Shown in pieces: positions 1 through 6,220 of a stretch of 9,299 nt of DNA. The translations under genes and the position numbers were made by a program. The DNA is from Acetobacteraceae bacterium. Its GTDB lineage: Bacteria; Pseudomonadota; Alphaproteobacteria; Acetobacterales; Acetobacteraceae. Location: the NCBI GenBank assembly GCA_027311485.1, contig DAICYU010000111.1, positions 1-9,299 on the forward strand. Direction: 5' to 3'. Below the pieces are notes generated by a model. That model saw only the letters and a program-made list of their open reading frames with translations, did no database searches and had not been told where the DNA came from. Each line of letters begins with the position of its first letter. The stretch's first letter is position 1.

Positions 1-794
1 ACAATCTGGCGATGGATTTCACCATCCAGGCGGCCTCCGGCATCATGAGCGTCACCGGCGACCCCGACGGCCCACCGATGAAGGCTGGTCCGACGCTGGT
101 CGATTTCATGGGCGGCATTCATCTGTATGCCGCCGTCATGACCGCGCTGCTGCAACGTACCGTCACCGGGCAGGGCCAGCTGGTCGAGGTGGCGATGCAG
201 GAAGCGGTCTATTCCACGCTGGCCTCCAGTTATGAATATCATCTGCGTACTGGCGAAATCCCGCCGCGGGCCGGCAACCGTCAGGCCGGGCTGTCCAGCG
301 TGCCGTACAACGCTTTCCGTACCACCGACGGCTGGGTCGCGATCCATGTGCTTACCGAGCAGCATTGGCAGAACCTGCTGCGGGCGATGGGGCGTGAGGA
401 CCTGCTGGCCGATCCCCGTTTCATCAGCAACACCGCGCGCATCGAAAACATGCAGGAAACCGAGGCGGTCGTGACTGCCTGGACCAGCACCCTGGGCAAA
501 ATGGACGTCGTCGCCGCGGCCAAGCGCTACAAGATACCGGTTGCCCCGGTGCGCAACGCGGTCGAGGTGATGAACGACCCCCACATGCATGAACGCGGCA
601 TGCTGCAGCGGATCGAGCATCCATCGCTTGGCCCGATCGTAGTGCCGAACTCACCGCTGCGCCTGCATGGTGCCGACCGGGTCGACCCGATACCCAGCCC
701 GACCCTGGGTCAGCACAACGACCAGGTCTACGGCGAATGGCTCGGCCTCGGTGCCGACGCGGTCGAAGCCCTGAGGCAGGCCGGCGCGATCTGA
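1..794 (+). CDS. CaiB/BaiF family (family III) CoA-transferase, 3' part
   Basis: This is the C-terminal part of a family III CoA-transferase, a cytoplasmic enzyme that moves CoA between carboxylic acids through an aspartyl-CoA intermediate. The frame is already open at the left edge (codons from base 3 read N-L-A-M-D-F), so the true start lies outside the window; roughly the first 140 residues of a usual 400-residue protein are missing. Visible family marks are the block IQAASGIMSVTG, followed by VDFMGGIHLYAA, whose Asp (codon 102-104) aligns with the catalytic Asp of formyl-CoA transferase. The C-terminal block runs DPHMHERGML, then PLRLHG, then PTLGQHNDQVYGEWLGL. The TGA stop is at 792-794. 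The family covers oxalate, carnitine, succinate, mesaconate and aromatic acid users, and nothing here selects among them. The next gene is convergent, so any operon partners lie to the left. Confidence 0.93.
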   Translation, partial: NLAMDFTIQAASGIMSVTGDPDGPPMKAGPTLVDFMGGIHLYAAVMTALLQRTVTGQGQLVEVAMQEAVYSTLASSYEYHLRTGEIPPRAGNRQAGLSSVPYNAFRTTDGWVAIHVLTEQHWQNLLRAMGREDLLADPRFISNTARIENMQETEAVVTAWTSTLGKMDVVAAAKRYKIPVAPVRNAVEVMNDPHMHERGMLQRIEHPSLGPIVVPNSPLRLHGADRVDPIPSPTLGQHNDQVYGEWLGLGADAVEALRQAGAI

Positions 795-821
795 CCGCTC
801 GGTCGAATGCCGCGTCGGCAC

Positions 822-843
822 GAATGCGGGAACGCCCGCAATC
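822..843. terminator. Small stem-loop between convergent genes, possible bidirectional terminator
   Basis: TGCGGG (825-830) and CCCGCA (835-840) form a perfect 6-bp stem with a 4-base loop. Two more pairs (822-823 with 842-843) follow beyond one A-A mismatch. It lies in the 80-base gap between the ends of the CoA-transferase and the FAD oxidase, where a shared terminator would be expected. There is no T-run on either side, so an intrinsic terminator is only a possibility. Confidence 0.3.
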
Positions 844-874
844 ATGCACGCTGCGGCGTCCGGCGTTTGCTGCC

Positions 875-2251
875 TCAGTTCAGGAAGATCTTCCCCGGGT
901 TCATCACGCCGCGCGGGTCAAGCGCCTGCTTCACCGAACGCATCACGGCCAGCGCCTCGGCACCATGCTCCTGCAGCAGGAACTCCCGCTTGCCGATGCC
1001 AACGCCGTGTTCACCGCTGCATGACCCGCCCAGCGACAGCGCCCGGGCGACGATCTTGCGGTCCAGGTCCCAGGCGCGGGCCAGACCGTCCGGTTGATCC
1101 GGCACCAGGATCACGGTGTGGAAATTGCCATCGCCGACATGCCCGACAATCGGCGCGGTCAGCCCGGACGCGGCGATATCCTCCTTCGCGCCCAGGATCG
1201 CTTCGGTCAGTTTGGAGATCGGCACGATCGCGTCCGTCGCGATTCCCTTGTGGCCGGGCTTCAGTGCCAGGGCCGCCCAGTACGCGTCATGCCGAGCCTG
1301 CCAGAGCTTGCCGCGTTCGGCGGGGTCGGTGGCCCAGCGGAAGCCCTGGCTGCCGAAGGTGGAGGCGATTTCCTCGGCCTGCTGCGCCTGTTCGGCGACC
1401 GCTGCGGCGGTGCCGTGGAATTCAAAGAACAGCGTCGGTAGCGGCGCGAGGCCCTCAAGCTTCGAGTAGCGGATGCAGGCTTCCACCTGGACGTCGTCCA
1501 GCAGTTCCATCCGCGCGACCGGGATGCCCATCTGCAGGATGGCGATCACCGTATCGACCGCGCTGCCGAGGTCGGGGAACTGGCAGGTGGCTGAGGAGAT
1601 CGCTTCCGGGATGCCATGCAGCCGCAGCTGGATTTCCGTCACCACGCCCAGCGTGCCCTCAGAGCCGAGGAACAGCCGCGTCAGGTCGTAGCCGTTGGCC
1701 GCCTTGCGTACCCGGCCGCCGGTCTTGATGACCCGCCCATCGGCCAGCACGACGGTCAGGCCCAGCACATTCTCCCGCATCGTGCCGTAGCGGACGGCAT
1801 TGGTTCCCGACGCGCGGGTGCCGCACATGCCGCCGATCGTGCAGGCGGCCGTGCCGGGATCGACGGGGAAGAAAAGCCCCGCATCACGCAAATGGGTATT
1901 CAGCTGCGCCCGTGTCACGCCGGCTTCGACCCGGCAGTCCATGTCCGGCTGGCTGACATCGATGATGCGCGTCATTCGTGACATATCCAGTGTGATGCCG
2001 CCGCGCGCCGGCGTGACATGCCCCTCCAGCGATGTGCCGGCACCCCAGGGCACGACCGGCACATGCTCCTGGTTGCACAACGCGAGGATGCGGGCGACTT
2101 CGTCGGTGGTTTCCACGAACGCCACGGCATCGGGCATCGACGGCGGATGGGTGTCCTCACCATGCGCATGCTGCTCCCGCAGTGCTGTGCTGGTGGCCAG
2201 GCGATCACCCAGAAGGTCCCGGGCGGCTTGGATGACGGTTTCGACGGGCAT
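875..2251 (-). CDS. FAD-linked D-2-hydroxyacid dehydrogenase (LDHD/GlcD type)
   Basis: This 458-residue flavoprotein of the FAD-linked oxidase family probably oxidises a D-2-hydroxy acid such as D-lactate or glycolate to the 2-oxo acid and passes electrons to a cytochrome or ETF-type acceptor. The N-terminal FAD-binding domain (about residues 35-215) contains PWGAGTSLEG (68-77), DPGTAACTIGGMCG (131-144) and FLGSEGTLGVVTE (194-206). The C-terminal domain holds the probable metal and substrate residues: HVGDGNFH (371-378), GEHGVGIGK (413-421) and the ending DPRGVMNPGKI. Length and motifs fit single-chain LDHD-type enzymes; there is no fused Fe-S domain and no glcE or glcF beside it. The ATG is preceded by AGGAA seven bases or so upstream, which supports this start. 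PAP2 lies 97 bases upstream on the same strand and could be co-transcribed. The exact substrate is open. Confidence 0.93.
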   Translation of the reverse strand: MPVETVIQAARDLLGDRLATSTALREQHAHGEDTHPPSMPDAVAFVETTDEVARILALCNQEHVPVVPWGAGTSLEGHVTPARGGITLDMSRMTRIIDVSQPDMDCRVEAGVTRAQLNTHLRDAGLFFPVDPGTAACTIGGMCGTRASGTNAVRYGTMRENVLGLTVVLADGRVIKTGGRVRKAANGYDLTRLFLGSEGTLGVVTEIQLRLHGIPEAISSATCQFPDLGSAVDTVIAILQMGIPVARMELLDDVQVEACIRYSKLEGLAPLPTLFFEFHGTAAAVAEQAQQAEEIASTFGSQGFRWATDPAERGKLWQARHDAYWAALALKPGHKGIATDAIVPISKLTEAILGAKEDIAASGLTAPIVGHVGDGNFHTVILVPDQPDGLARAWDLDRKIVARALSLGGSCSGEHGVGIGKREFLLQEHGAEALAVMRSVKQALDPRGVMNPGKIFLN

Positions 2252-2256
2252 GACGA

Positions 2257-2261
2257 TTCCT
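2257..2261 (-). promoter_or_regulatory. Ribosome binding site of the FAD oxidase
   Basis: Read on the minus strand this is AGGAA, with a 5-base spacer to the ATG at 2251. It supports the chosen start. Confidence 0.55.
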
Positions 2262-2348
2262 GTGCGAGCCTTTCAGGTAGCAATGCGATCCTGCGGGCCG
2301 CGTGTCCAGAGTGGCGTTGGTGCGGTGGGTTGGCGCGGTGGCCGGGCT

Positions 2349-2954
2349 TCAGAACTCTTCGTGCAGGTCGCGGTGCCGGTAGGCCTCCGCCGCACCGCGG
2401 CAGGCCGGGATGATCTGCGCGGCGCTGAACGCGGTGCGGCGGATGGCGGCTTCGGCCGGCAGGCGCAGGCCGTGGAACGCCGTGGCGACAATCAGCACCA
2501 CGGCGACCAGTGGCTTCACCCGCAGCCGCGGCGGCGTGCCGGTGAAGTGCATCAACGCCGCCGCACCCGCCATGCCGATCATGCCGCCGACGATCACCTC
2601 CGGCACCGTGTGGGCGCCGAGGAGGATGCGGGAGATACTGATGACGATCGCTGTCACCAGCGCCGCAGGCAGGATGCTGCGCAAACGTCCGGTCAGGATC
2701 GCTGCCAATCCGCCCGCCACGACGGACGATGCGGCGACATGTCCGCTGGGGCTGTAGAGATTGAGCGGCCCGAACACCGGGGCGCAGCCCAGGAACACCA
2801 GCTTGGCGGTCAGGATTGCAGCGAATGTGCCGCCGGTGACAACAAGCCAGATCAGTGCGCCGCGCTTCCAGCCTTGCCACCACAGGGCGACGGATACGGC
2901 GAGAACCAGCGGCATGATCACCGCCTGGTCGGCGAAGTCGGTAAGATATCTCAT
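2349..2954 (-). CDS. PAP2 family membrane phosphatase, degenerate first motif
   Basis: This 201-residue hydrophobic protein belongs to the PAP2 (type 2 phosphatidic acid phosphatase) superfamily, integral membrane enzymes that remove phosphate from lipid or isoprenyl phosphates. Two of the three signature motifs are clear: YSPSGH (67-72, with the catalytic-site His at 72) and SR-x5-H (S108, R109, H115, the nucleophile His). The first motif, usually K-x6-R-P, reads K51-x6-A58-P59, so the Arg is replaced by Ala. Hydrophobic stretches at about 12-25, 33-55, 73-88, 95-107, 118-135 and 145-160 fit a six-helix core. An in-frame TAA lies five codons upstream of the ATG, so the start cannot be much earlier; the Shine-Dalgarno site is weak. 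It may be co-transcribed with the FAD oxidase, but no functional link is evident. Substrate unknown. Confidence 0.85.
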   Translation of the reverse strand: MRYLTDFADQAVIMPLVLAVSVALWWQGWKRGALIWLVVTGGTFAAILTAKLVFLGCAPVFGPLNLYSPSGHVAASSVVAGGLAAILTGRLRSILPAALVTAIVISISRILLGAHTVPEVIVGGMIGMAGAAALMHFTGTPPRLRVKPLVAVVLIVATAFHGLRLPAEAAIRRTAFSAAQIIPACRGAAEAYRHRDLHEEF

Positions 2955-3080
2955 TGATGCCGGGTCTTAGCTGAAAACCGTTAAGGAGTGGTTCAGAATC
3001 GCGGGGCGGCCGTCCCCCGCCGGTTCCCAGCGGCGCATTTATACAGGACGATGCGGCCAGCGGAATGTCAGGAGATCGTT
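2955..3080. promoter_or_regulatory. Divergent intergenic region between PAP2 and the ThDP enzyme
   Basis: These 126 bases must hold promoters for both directions unless the + gene is read from elsewhere. I see a TATACA that could be a -10 box for the + gene at 3040-3045, but no convincing -35 at 16-18 bases from it. A 6-bp stem, GCGGGG (3001-3006) with CCCCGC (3015-3020), could be an operator or just GC-rich chance. The ATG at 2988 and the ATG at 3051 are in frame with the + gene but lack good ribosome sites. Confidence 0.4.
3071..3074 (+). promoter_or_regulatory. Ribosome binding site of the ThDP enzyme
   Basis: GGAG followed by six bases and ATG at 3081. It decides the start against in-frame ATGs at 2988 and 3051, whose extra N-terminal residues do not resemble the family. 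Confidence 0.65.
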
Positions 3081-4724
3081 ATGCCCCGCATGACTGTTGC
3101 CGAATCAGTCATTGATTCGTTGATTGCACATGGGATTGACATCCTGTTCGCGCTGCCCGGCGTGCACAATGACCATCTGTTCGACGCCGCGCATAAGGCG
3201 CAGGACCGCATCCGCCTGATCCATCCCCGGCATGAGCAGACGGCTGCCTACATGGCGCTAGGCGCGGCGCTGGTGACCGGGCGGCCGCAGGCATTCGCCG
3301 TGGTACCCGGGCCGGGCGTGCTGAATGCCTCGGCGGCGCTGCTAACGGCTTATGGTATGGGGGCGCCGGTCCTGGCCCTGGCCGGCCAGATCCCATCCTT
3401 CGCCATCGACCGCGGCCACGGCCACCTGCATGAGATCCACGACCAGCGCGGCCTGCTGCGGCACATCACCAAGGCGACCGAGCGGATCACATCGCCGGCG
3501 GACGCGTCGGAGCTGGTCGCGCGGTCGATCGCCCTGTCGCTGTCCGGTCGCACCGGACCGGTGGCGCTGGAATGCGCGATGGACGTCTGGGGTCAGGCGG
3601 GGGATTTCGCGCCGGTGGCGCCGATCCCGGTAACCCGGCCGGAAGCCGACGCCGTTGCCGTCAGCCGTGCAGCGGATATCCTGGCCGGCGCATCGCGTCC
3701 GCTGATCGTGGTGGGGGGCGGCGCGCTGGACGCCGGTGCGGAAGTACAGGCCGTCGCGGAGCTGCTGCACGCGCCGGTGATGTCATTTCGTCGTGGCCGC
3801 GGGGTGATCCCAACGTCTCATCCTCTGGCGGTGTCGATGACCGAAGGGCACGGTCTTTGGAAGACCGCCGATGCGGTGTTGGCTGTCGGGACGCGGTTGT
3901 ATTGGCAGCAAAGCGGCTGGGGGGTGGACGCAGCGCTGCCGGTCATCCGGCTTGATGCCAACCCCGAGGAAATCGCGCGATTCCGTCACCCCGCGTGCGG
4001 CCTGGTCGGCGACGCGGCCACAACGCTGCGGGCGTTGCTGACCGACCTGCACCGCCGCGATGTGCGCGGACAGCCGAATCCTGATTTGCCGTCGGTCCAG
4101 GCTGCCTTCGCGGCCCGCCTCGCGCGGCATGAACCCGTGATGAGCTACCTGCGGGCGATCCGGGCGGCGTTGCCCGATGACGGGATCTACGTCGAGGAGG
4201 TTACGCAGGTCGGTTTCGCCAGCCGTCTGGCGTTCCCGGTTCACGCGCCGCGGACATTCCTGTCGCCGGGTTATCAGGACACACTGGGCTGGGGCTATGG
4301 CACCGCGCTGGGCGCGGCCGCCGTGGCAGGCCGGCGGAAGGTCGTGCTGGCGACCGGCGATGGCGGTTTCATGTTCCAGGCGACGGAACTGGCCACCGCG
4401 ATGCACCACCGCCTGCCAGTGGTGGTGGTTGTCTTCGACGATGGTGCGTTCGGCAACGTCCGTCGCATCCAGGCGCAGCAATACGGCAACCGGCTGATCG
4501 CCAGCGACCTGACCAACCCCGACTTTGTCCGGTTCGCCGAAAGCTTCGGCATGCCGGCGTTCCGCGCCACCTCCCCCGATGGGTTGGAGCAGGCGTTACG
4601 CCAGGCATTCGCGCTGGACGGGCCGGCCCTTGTCCATGTACCGGTGGGGGAGATGCCCAGTCCGTGGGATATGATCCTGCTGCCCCGGGTGCGCGGGGAA
4701 CCCGGTCAGCCGGCCATGCCATAG
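3081..4724 (+). CDS. Thiamine-diphosphate-dependent acetolactate-synthase-like enzyme
   Basis: This 547-residue protein has the three-domain layout of ThDP enzymes of the acetolactate synthase / benzoylformate decarboxylase group, which cleave or join C-C bonds next to a carbonyl. The N-terminal Pyr domain (about 5-170) includes FALPGVHNDHLFD and the conserved Glu of RHEQTAAYMALG (E52), which activates the cofactor. A central Rossmann-like domain spans about 195-330. The C-terminal PP domain (about 370-535) carries the GDG of the ThDP motif (426-428) and, 24 residues later, F-D-D-G (452-455), where most relatives have N-N or N-D; D454 sits at the Mg-ligand position. No regulatory small subunit (ilvN type) is adjacent, so a catabolic decarboxylase or carboligase is more likely than branched-chain amino acid synthesis. 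The stop codon lies in the loop of a long hairpin. The exact reaction cannot be told. Confidence 0.9.
   Translation: MPRMTVAESVIDSLIAHGIDILFALPGVHNDHLFDAAHKAQDRIRLIHPRHEQTAAYMALGAALVTGRPQAFAVVPGPGVLNASAALLTAYGMGAPVLALAGQIPSFAIDRGHGHLHEIHDQRGLLRHITKATERITSPADASELVARSIALSLSGRTGPVALECAMDVWGQAGDFAPVAPIPVTRPEADAVAVSRAADILAGASRPLIVVGGGALDAGAEVQAVAELLHAPVMSFRRGRGVIPTSHPLAVSMTEGHGLWKTADAVLAVGTRLYWQQSGWGVDAALPVIRLDANPEEIARFRHPACGLVGDAATTLRALLTDLHRRDVRGQPNPDLPSVQAAFAARLARHEPVMSYLRAIRAALPDDGIYVEEVTQVGFASRLAFPVHAPRTFLSPGYQDTLGWGYGTALGAAAVAGRRKVVLATGDGGFMFQATELATAMHHRLPVVVVVFDDGAFGNVRRIQAQQYGNRLIASDLTNPDFVRFAESFGMPAFRATSPDGLEQALRQAFALDGPALVHVPVGEMPSPWDMILLPRVRGEPGQPAMP
3090..3119. repeat. Two overlapping inverted repeats at the 5' end of the ThDP gene
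   Basis: ATGACTG (3090-3096) pairs with CAGTCAT (3106-3112), and CGAATCA (3101-3107) pairs with TGATTCG (3113-3119). Both are perfect 7-bp repeats and they exclude each other. They begin nine bases into the coding sequence. They might be an operator or an mRNA switch near the ribosome site, or they may be chance; no known regulator site is recognised. Confidence 0.4.
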
Positions 4725-4739
4725 AGGCCGGCTGACCGG
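4702..4739 (+). terminator. Perfect 14-bp stem-loop over the ThDP stop codon, terminator or attenuator
   Basis: CCGGTCAGCCGGCC (4702-4715) and GGCCGGCTGACCGG (4726-4739) are exact reverse complements with a 10-base loop that contains the TAG stop (4722-4724). The bases after the stem (4740-4750) are T/A-rich but not a clean T-run. It stands 55 bases before the hydrolase start. Termination, attenuation or mRNA end protection are all possible. A similar arm at 4754-4763 could compete for the right-hand arm. Confidence 0.5.
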
Positions 4740-4783
4740 CTATTCTATAAAAACCGGCCAGCCAGTGGGGCCAGAAGAAAAAA

Positions 4784-4790
4784 GGGAGGT
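4784..4790 (+). promoter_or_regulatory. Strong ribosome binding site of the epoxide hydrolase
   Basis: GGGAGGT is a near-perfect Shine-Dalgarno site, with a 4-base gap to the ATG at 4795. It selects that ATG over the in-frame ATG at 4765, which would place the site inside the coding region. Confidence 0.75.
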
Positions 4791-4794
4791 TTGC

Positions 4795-5766
4795 ATGACC
4801 GAAATCCAGCATCGCTTCATCGAAACCAACGGCATCCGTATGCACATCGCTGAGAAGGGCTCCGGCCCCCTGGTGCTGCTGTGTCACGGCTTTCCGGAAT
4901 CCTGGTACTCCTGGCGCCACCAGATCGACGCGCTGGCCGCGGCCGGTTTTCGCGCCGTGGCACCCGATATGCGCGGCTACGGGAAGACCGACGCGCCACA
5001 GGCGATCGACCAGTACAGCCTGTTCCACTTGGTCGGTGACATGGTTGGCATCCTCGATGCGCTCGGCGTCGAAACCGCGGTGATCGCCGGGCATGACTGG
5101 GGCGCACCGGTCGCGTGGCATGCCGCGCTGATGCGTCCGGACCGGTTCCATGCAGTGATTGGATTGAGCGTGCCGTACCGGCCGCGGGGGGCGGCGCGGC
5201 CGACCACTGTCATGCCGCGGTCGGACGATGCCGTTTTCTACCAGCTGTATTTCCAGTCGCCGGGCGTCGCGGAAGGAGACCTGGAGGCAGATGTGCGGTC
5301 CTCTATCCGCGGCGTGCTGCAGCGGGTTTCGGGTGAGGGCGCCGGCAACGACGGTGGCGGCTTCGCGCTGGTGAAGCTGTCGGACGGGCTGCGCGTGCGC
5401 AATGCCGCCGCCGCCCAGGCGCCGTTGCCGGGATGGCTGAGCCAGGCGGATCTGGATTTCTACGTCGGTGAGTTCACCCGGACCGGGTTTCGTGGCGGGC
5501 TGAACTGGTACCGGAACATCGACCGAAACTGGGAACTGCTGGCGCCCTTCGCCGGCGCCAAGGTCACCGTTCCGGCGCTGTATGTGGCCGGCGATCGTGA
5601 CCTGGTGCTGGCGTTCCCCGGCGCGCGGGAGATGGTGGCGGGTTTGGCGACCGTCGTGCCGAAGCTGCGCCAGACGATCCTGCTGCCCGGCTGCGGTCAC
5701 TGGACACAGCAGGAGCGGGCGAGCGAGGTGAATGAGGCGATGGTGGCGTTCCTGCGCGGCCTGTAA
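4795..5766 (+). CDS. Alpha/beta hydrolase, epoxide hydrolase type
   Basis: This 323-residue cytoplasmic hydrolase most resembles soluble epoxide hydrolases, which open an epoxide to a diol through a covalent Asp ester. The oxyanion-hole motif is HGFPE (31-35), and RGYG follows at 60-63. The nucleophile elbow is GHDWGA with Asp at 101, where esterases would have Ser. The lid region has FYQLYFQ (148-154) and NWYRN (237-241), candidates for the two Tyr that polarise the epoxide. The likely acid is D269 in GDRDLV and the His is H302 in GCGHWTQ, both placed as in soluble epoxide hydrolases. Haloalkane dehalogenase is the main alternative, but the Tyr pair and the GHWTQ ending argue against it. It follows the ThDP gene by 70 bases on the same strand, separated by the strong hairpin, so read-through is uncertain. 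No signal peptide is seen. Confidence 0.9.
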   Translation: MTEIQHRFIETNGIRMHIAEKGSGPLVLLCHGFPESWYSWRHQIDALAAAGFRAVAPDMRGYGKTDAPQAIDQYSLFHLVGDMVGILDALGVETAVIAGHDWGAPVAWHAALMRPDRFHAVIGLSVPYRPRGAARPTTVMPRSDDAVFYQLYFQSPGVAEGDLEADVRSSIRGVLQRVSGEGAGNDGGGFALVKLSDGLRVRNAAAAQAPLPGWLSQADLDFYVGEFTRTGFRGGLNWYRNIDRNWELLAPFAGAKVTVPALYVAGDRDLVLAFPGAREMVAGLATVVPKLRQTILLPGCGHWTQQERASEVNEAMVAFLRGL

Positions 5767-5783
5767 CCCAGGTCGCCCGCCCA

Positions 5784-5818
5784 GCGGCGGGTCGGTGGCG
5801 ATGACGCCGACCCGCCGC
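5784..5818 (+). terminator. GC-rich stem-loop after the epoxide hydrolase
   Basis: The 12 bases at 5784-5795 (GCGGCGGGTCGG) are the exact reverse complement of 5807-5818, with an 11-base loop. The stem starts 18 bases after the stop codon, a normal place for a terminator. No T-run follows, so termination would be of the U-tract-less kind or need Rho; mRNA 3'-end protection is another option. Confidence 0.45.
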
Positions 5819-6028
5819 CGGGTGCTGCCAGCACGTCCGTGCACCGGCCGGCGGACGGGGCATCGTCTGTGTGTAACCACCTGGGCGTCCCTACCGAGGT
5901 GCCCCCAGTTGGGCGATGCTGGCGATCCCATTGTTTCGACGCCTCTCACTCGCGTTTATCGTCTGCAAAGCACGCGGCAGCGGCTGAACATGGCTCCTTG
6001 CCGGATCGAACCGGCAGCTAGATGCGGC

Positions 6029-6098
6029 AAAGAACAGACAATCAAGTAACGAAAAGCCAACCGTCATCACACTTTTAAATTCGAATCTGCAATGGAAC
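6029..6098 (+). promoter_or_regulatory. AT-rich patch, likely promoter region of the Liv operon
   Basis: By my count these 70 bases are about 37 % G+C, far below the surrounding DNA, and include CTTTTAAATTCGAATCT with an 8-bp palindrome ATTCGAAT (6079-6086). The position, 120-190 bases before the binding-protein start, fits a promoter or operator. No clear -35/-10 pair can be named. Confidence 0.35.
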
Positions 6099-6209
6099 CC
6101 ATTGTGCCGGAAGCAGCAGCATCCCCGATGCCGATACGGGCGTGGTGCCCGCCCACCTTGCTTCCCCGCGCCATGGCGCTATTCTCCTGCGCAAACGATC
6201 AAGCCAAAC

Positions 6210-6214
6210 AGGGA
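6210..6214 (+). promoter_or_regulatory. Ribosome binding site of the binding protein
   Basis: AGGGA with a 6-base gap to the ATG at 6221. It favours this start over in-frame ATGs at 6092 and 6173. Confidence 0.6.
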
Positions 6215-6220
6215 AACGTT

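Larger units (their letters stand above)
5767..6220. other. Gene-free stretch upstream of the ABC transporter operon
   Basis: No reading frame here looks like a protein: the ORFs present lack ribosome sites and recognisable sequence. The stretch holds a GC-rich stem-loop just after the hydrolase, a 6-bp inverted repeat TGCCGG/CCGGCA (5999-6004 and 6011-6016), an AT-rich patch around 6029-6098, and the leader and ribosome site of the binding-protein gene. An in-frame ATG at 6092 would add 43 residues to the binding protein, but these do not resemble a signal peptide or the family. Confidence 0.6.

Noticed and set aside
1800..2957. 385-codon plus-strand frame over the FAD oxidase and PAP2 genes
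   Set aside because: It crosses two real genes and their gap, with low-complexity sequence and no recognisable domain.
1..4724. An oxalate degradation pair (formyl-CoA transferase with oxalyl-CoA decarboxylase)
   Set aside because: The CoA-transferase and the ThDP enzyme are separated by two opposite-strand genes, and the ThDP enzyme lacks the NNGG-type motif end I would expect of oxalyl-CoA decarboxylase.
4369..5949. 526-codon minus-strand frame opposite the ThDP enzyme and epoxide hydrolase
   Set aside because: Arg/Pro/His-rich composition with no motifs, overlying two well-supported genes; an antisense shadow.
5990..6020. tRNA T-arm-like sequence on the minus strand (GGTTCGATCC between paired arms, GCCA nearby)
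   Set aside because: The loop is six bases where a T-loop has seven, and no matching acceptor, D or anticodon arms are found at the right distances.
6093..6108. Possible sigma-54 site (TGG then TGC with GG to GC spaced by 10 bases)
   Set aside because: Only the core GG and GC agree; the -12 element reads GTGC and the rest does not match, and no activator gene is in view.
6092..6220. N-terminal extension of the binding protein from the ATG at 6092
   Set aside because: The 43 extra residues do not look like a signal peptide, and the ATG at 6221 has both a ribosome site and an immediate Tat-like signal.
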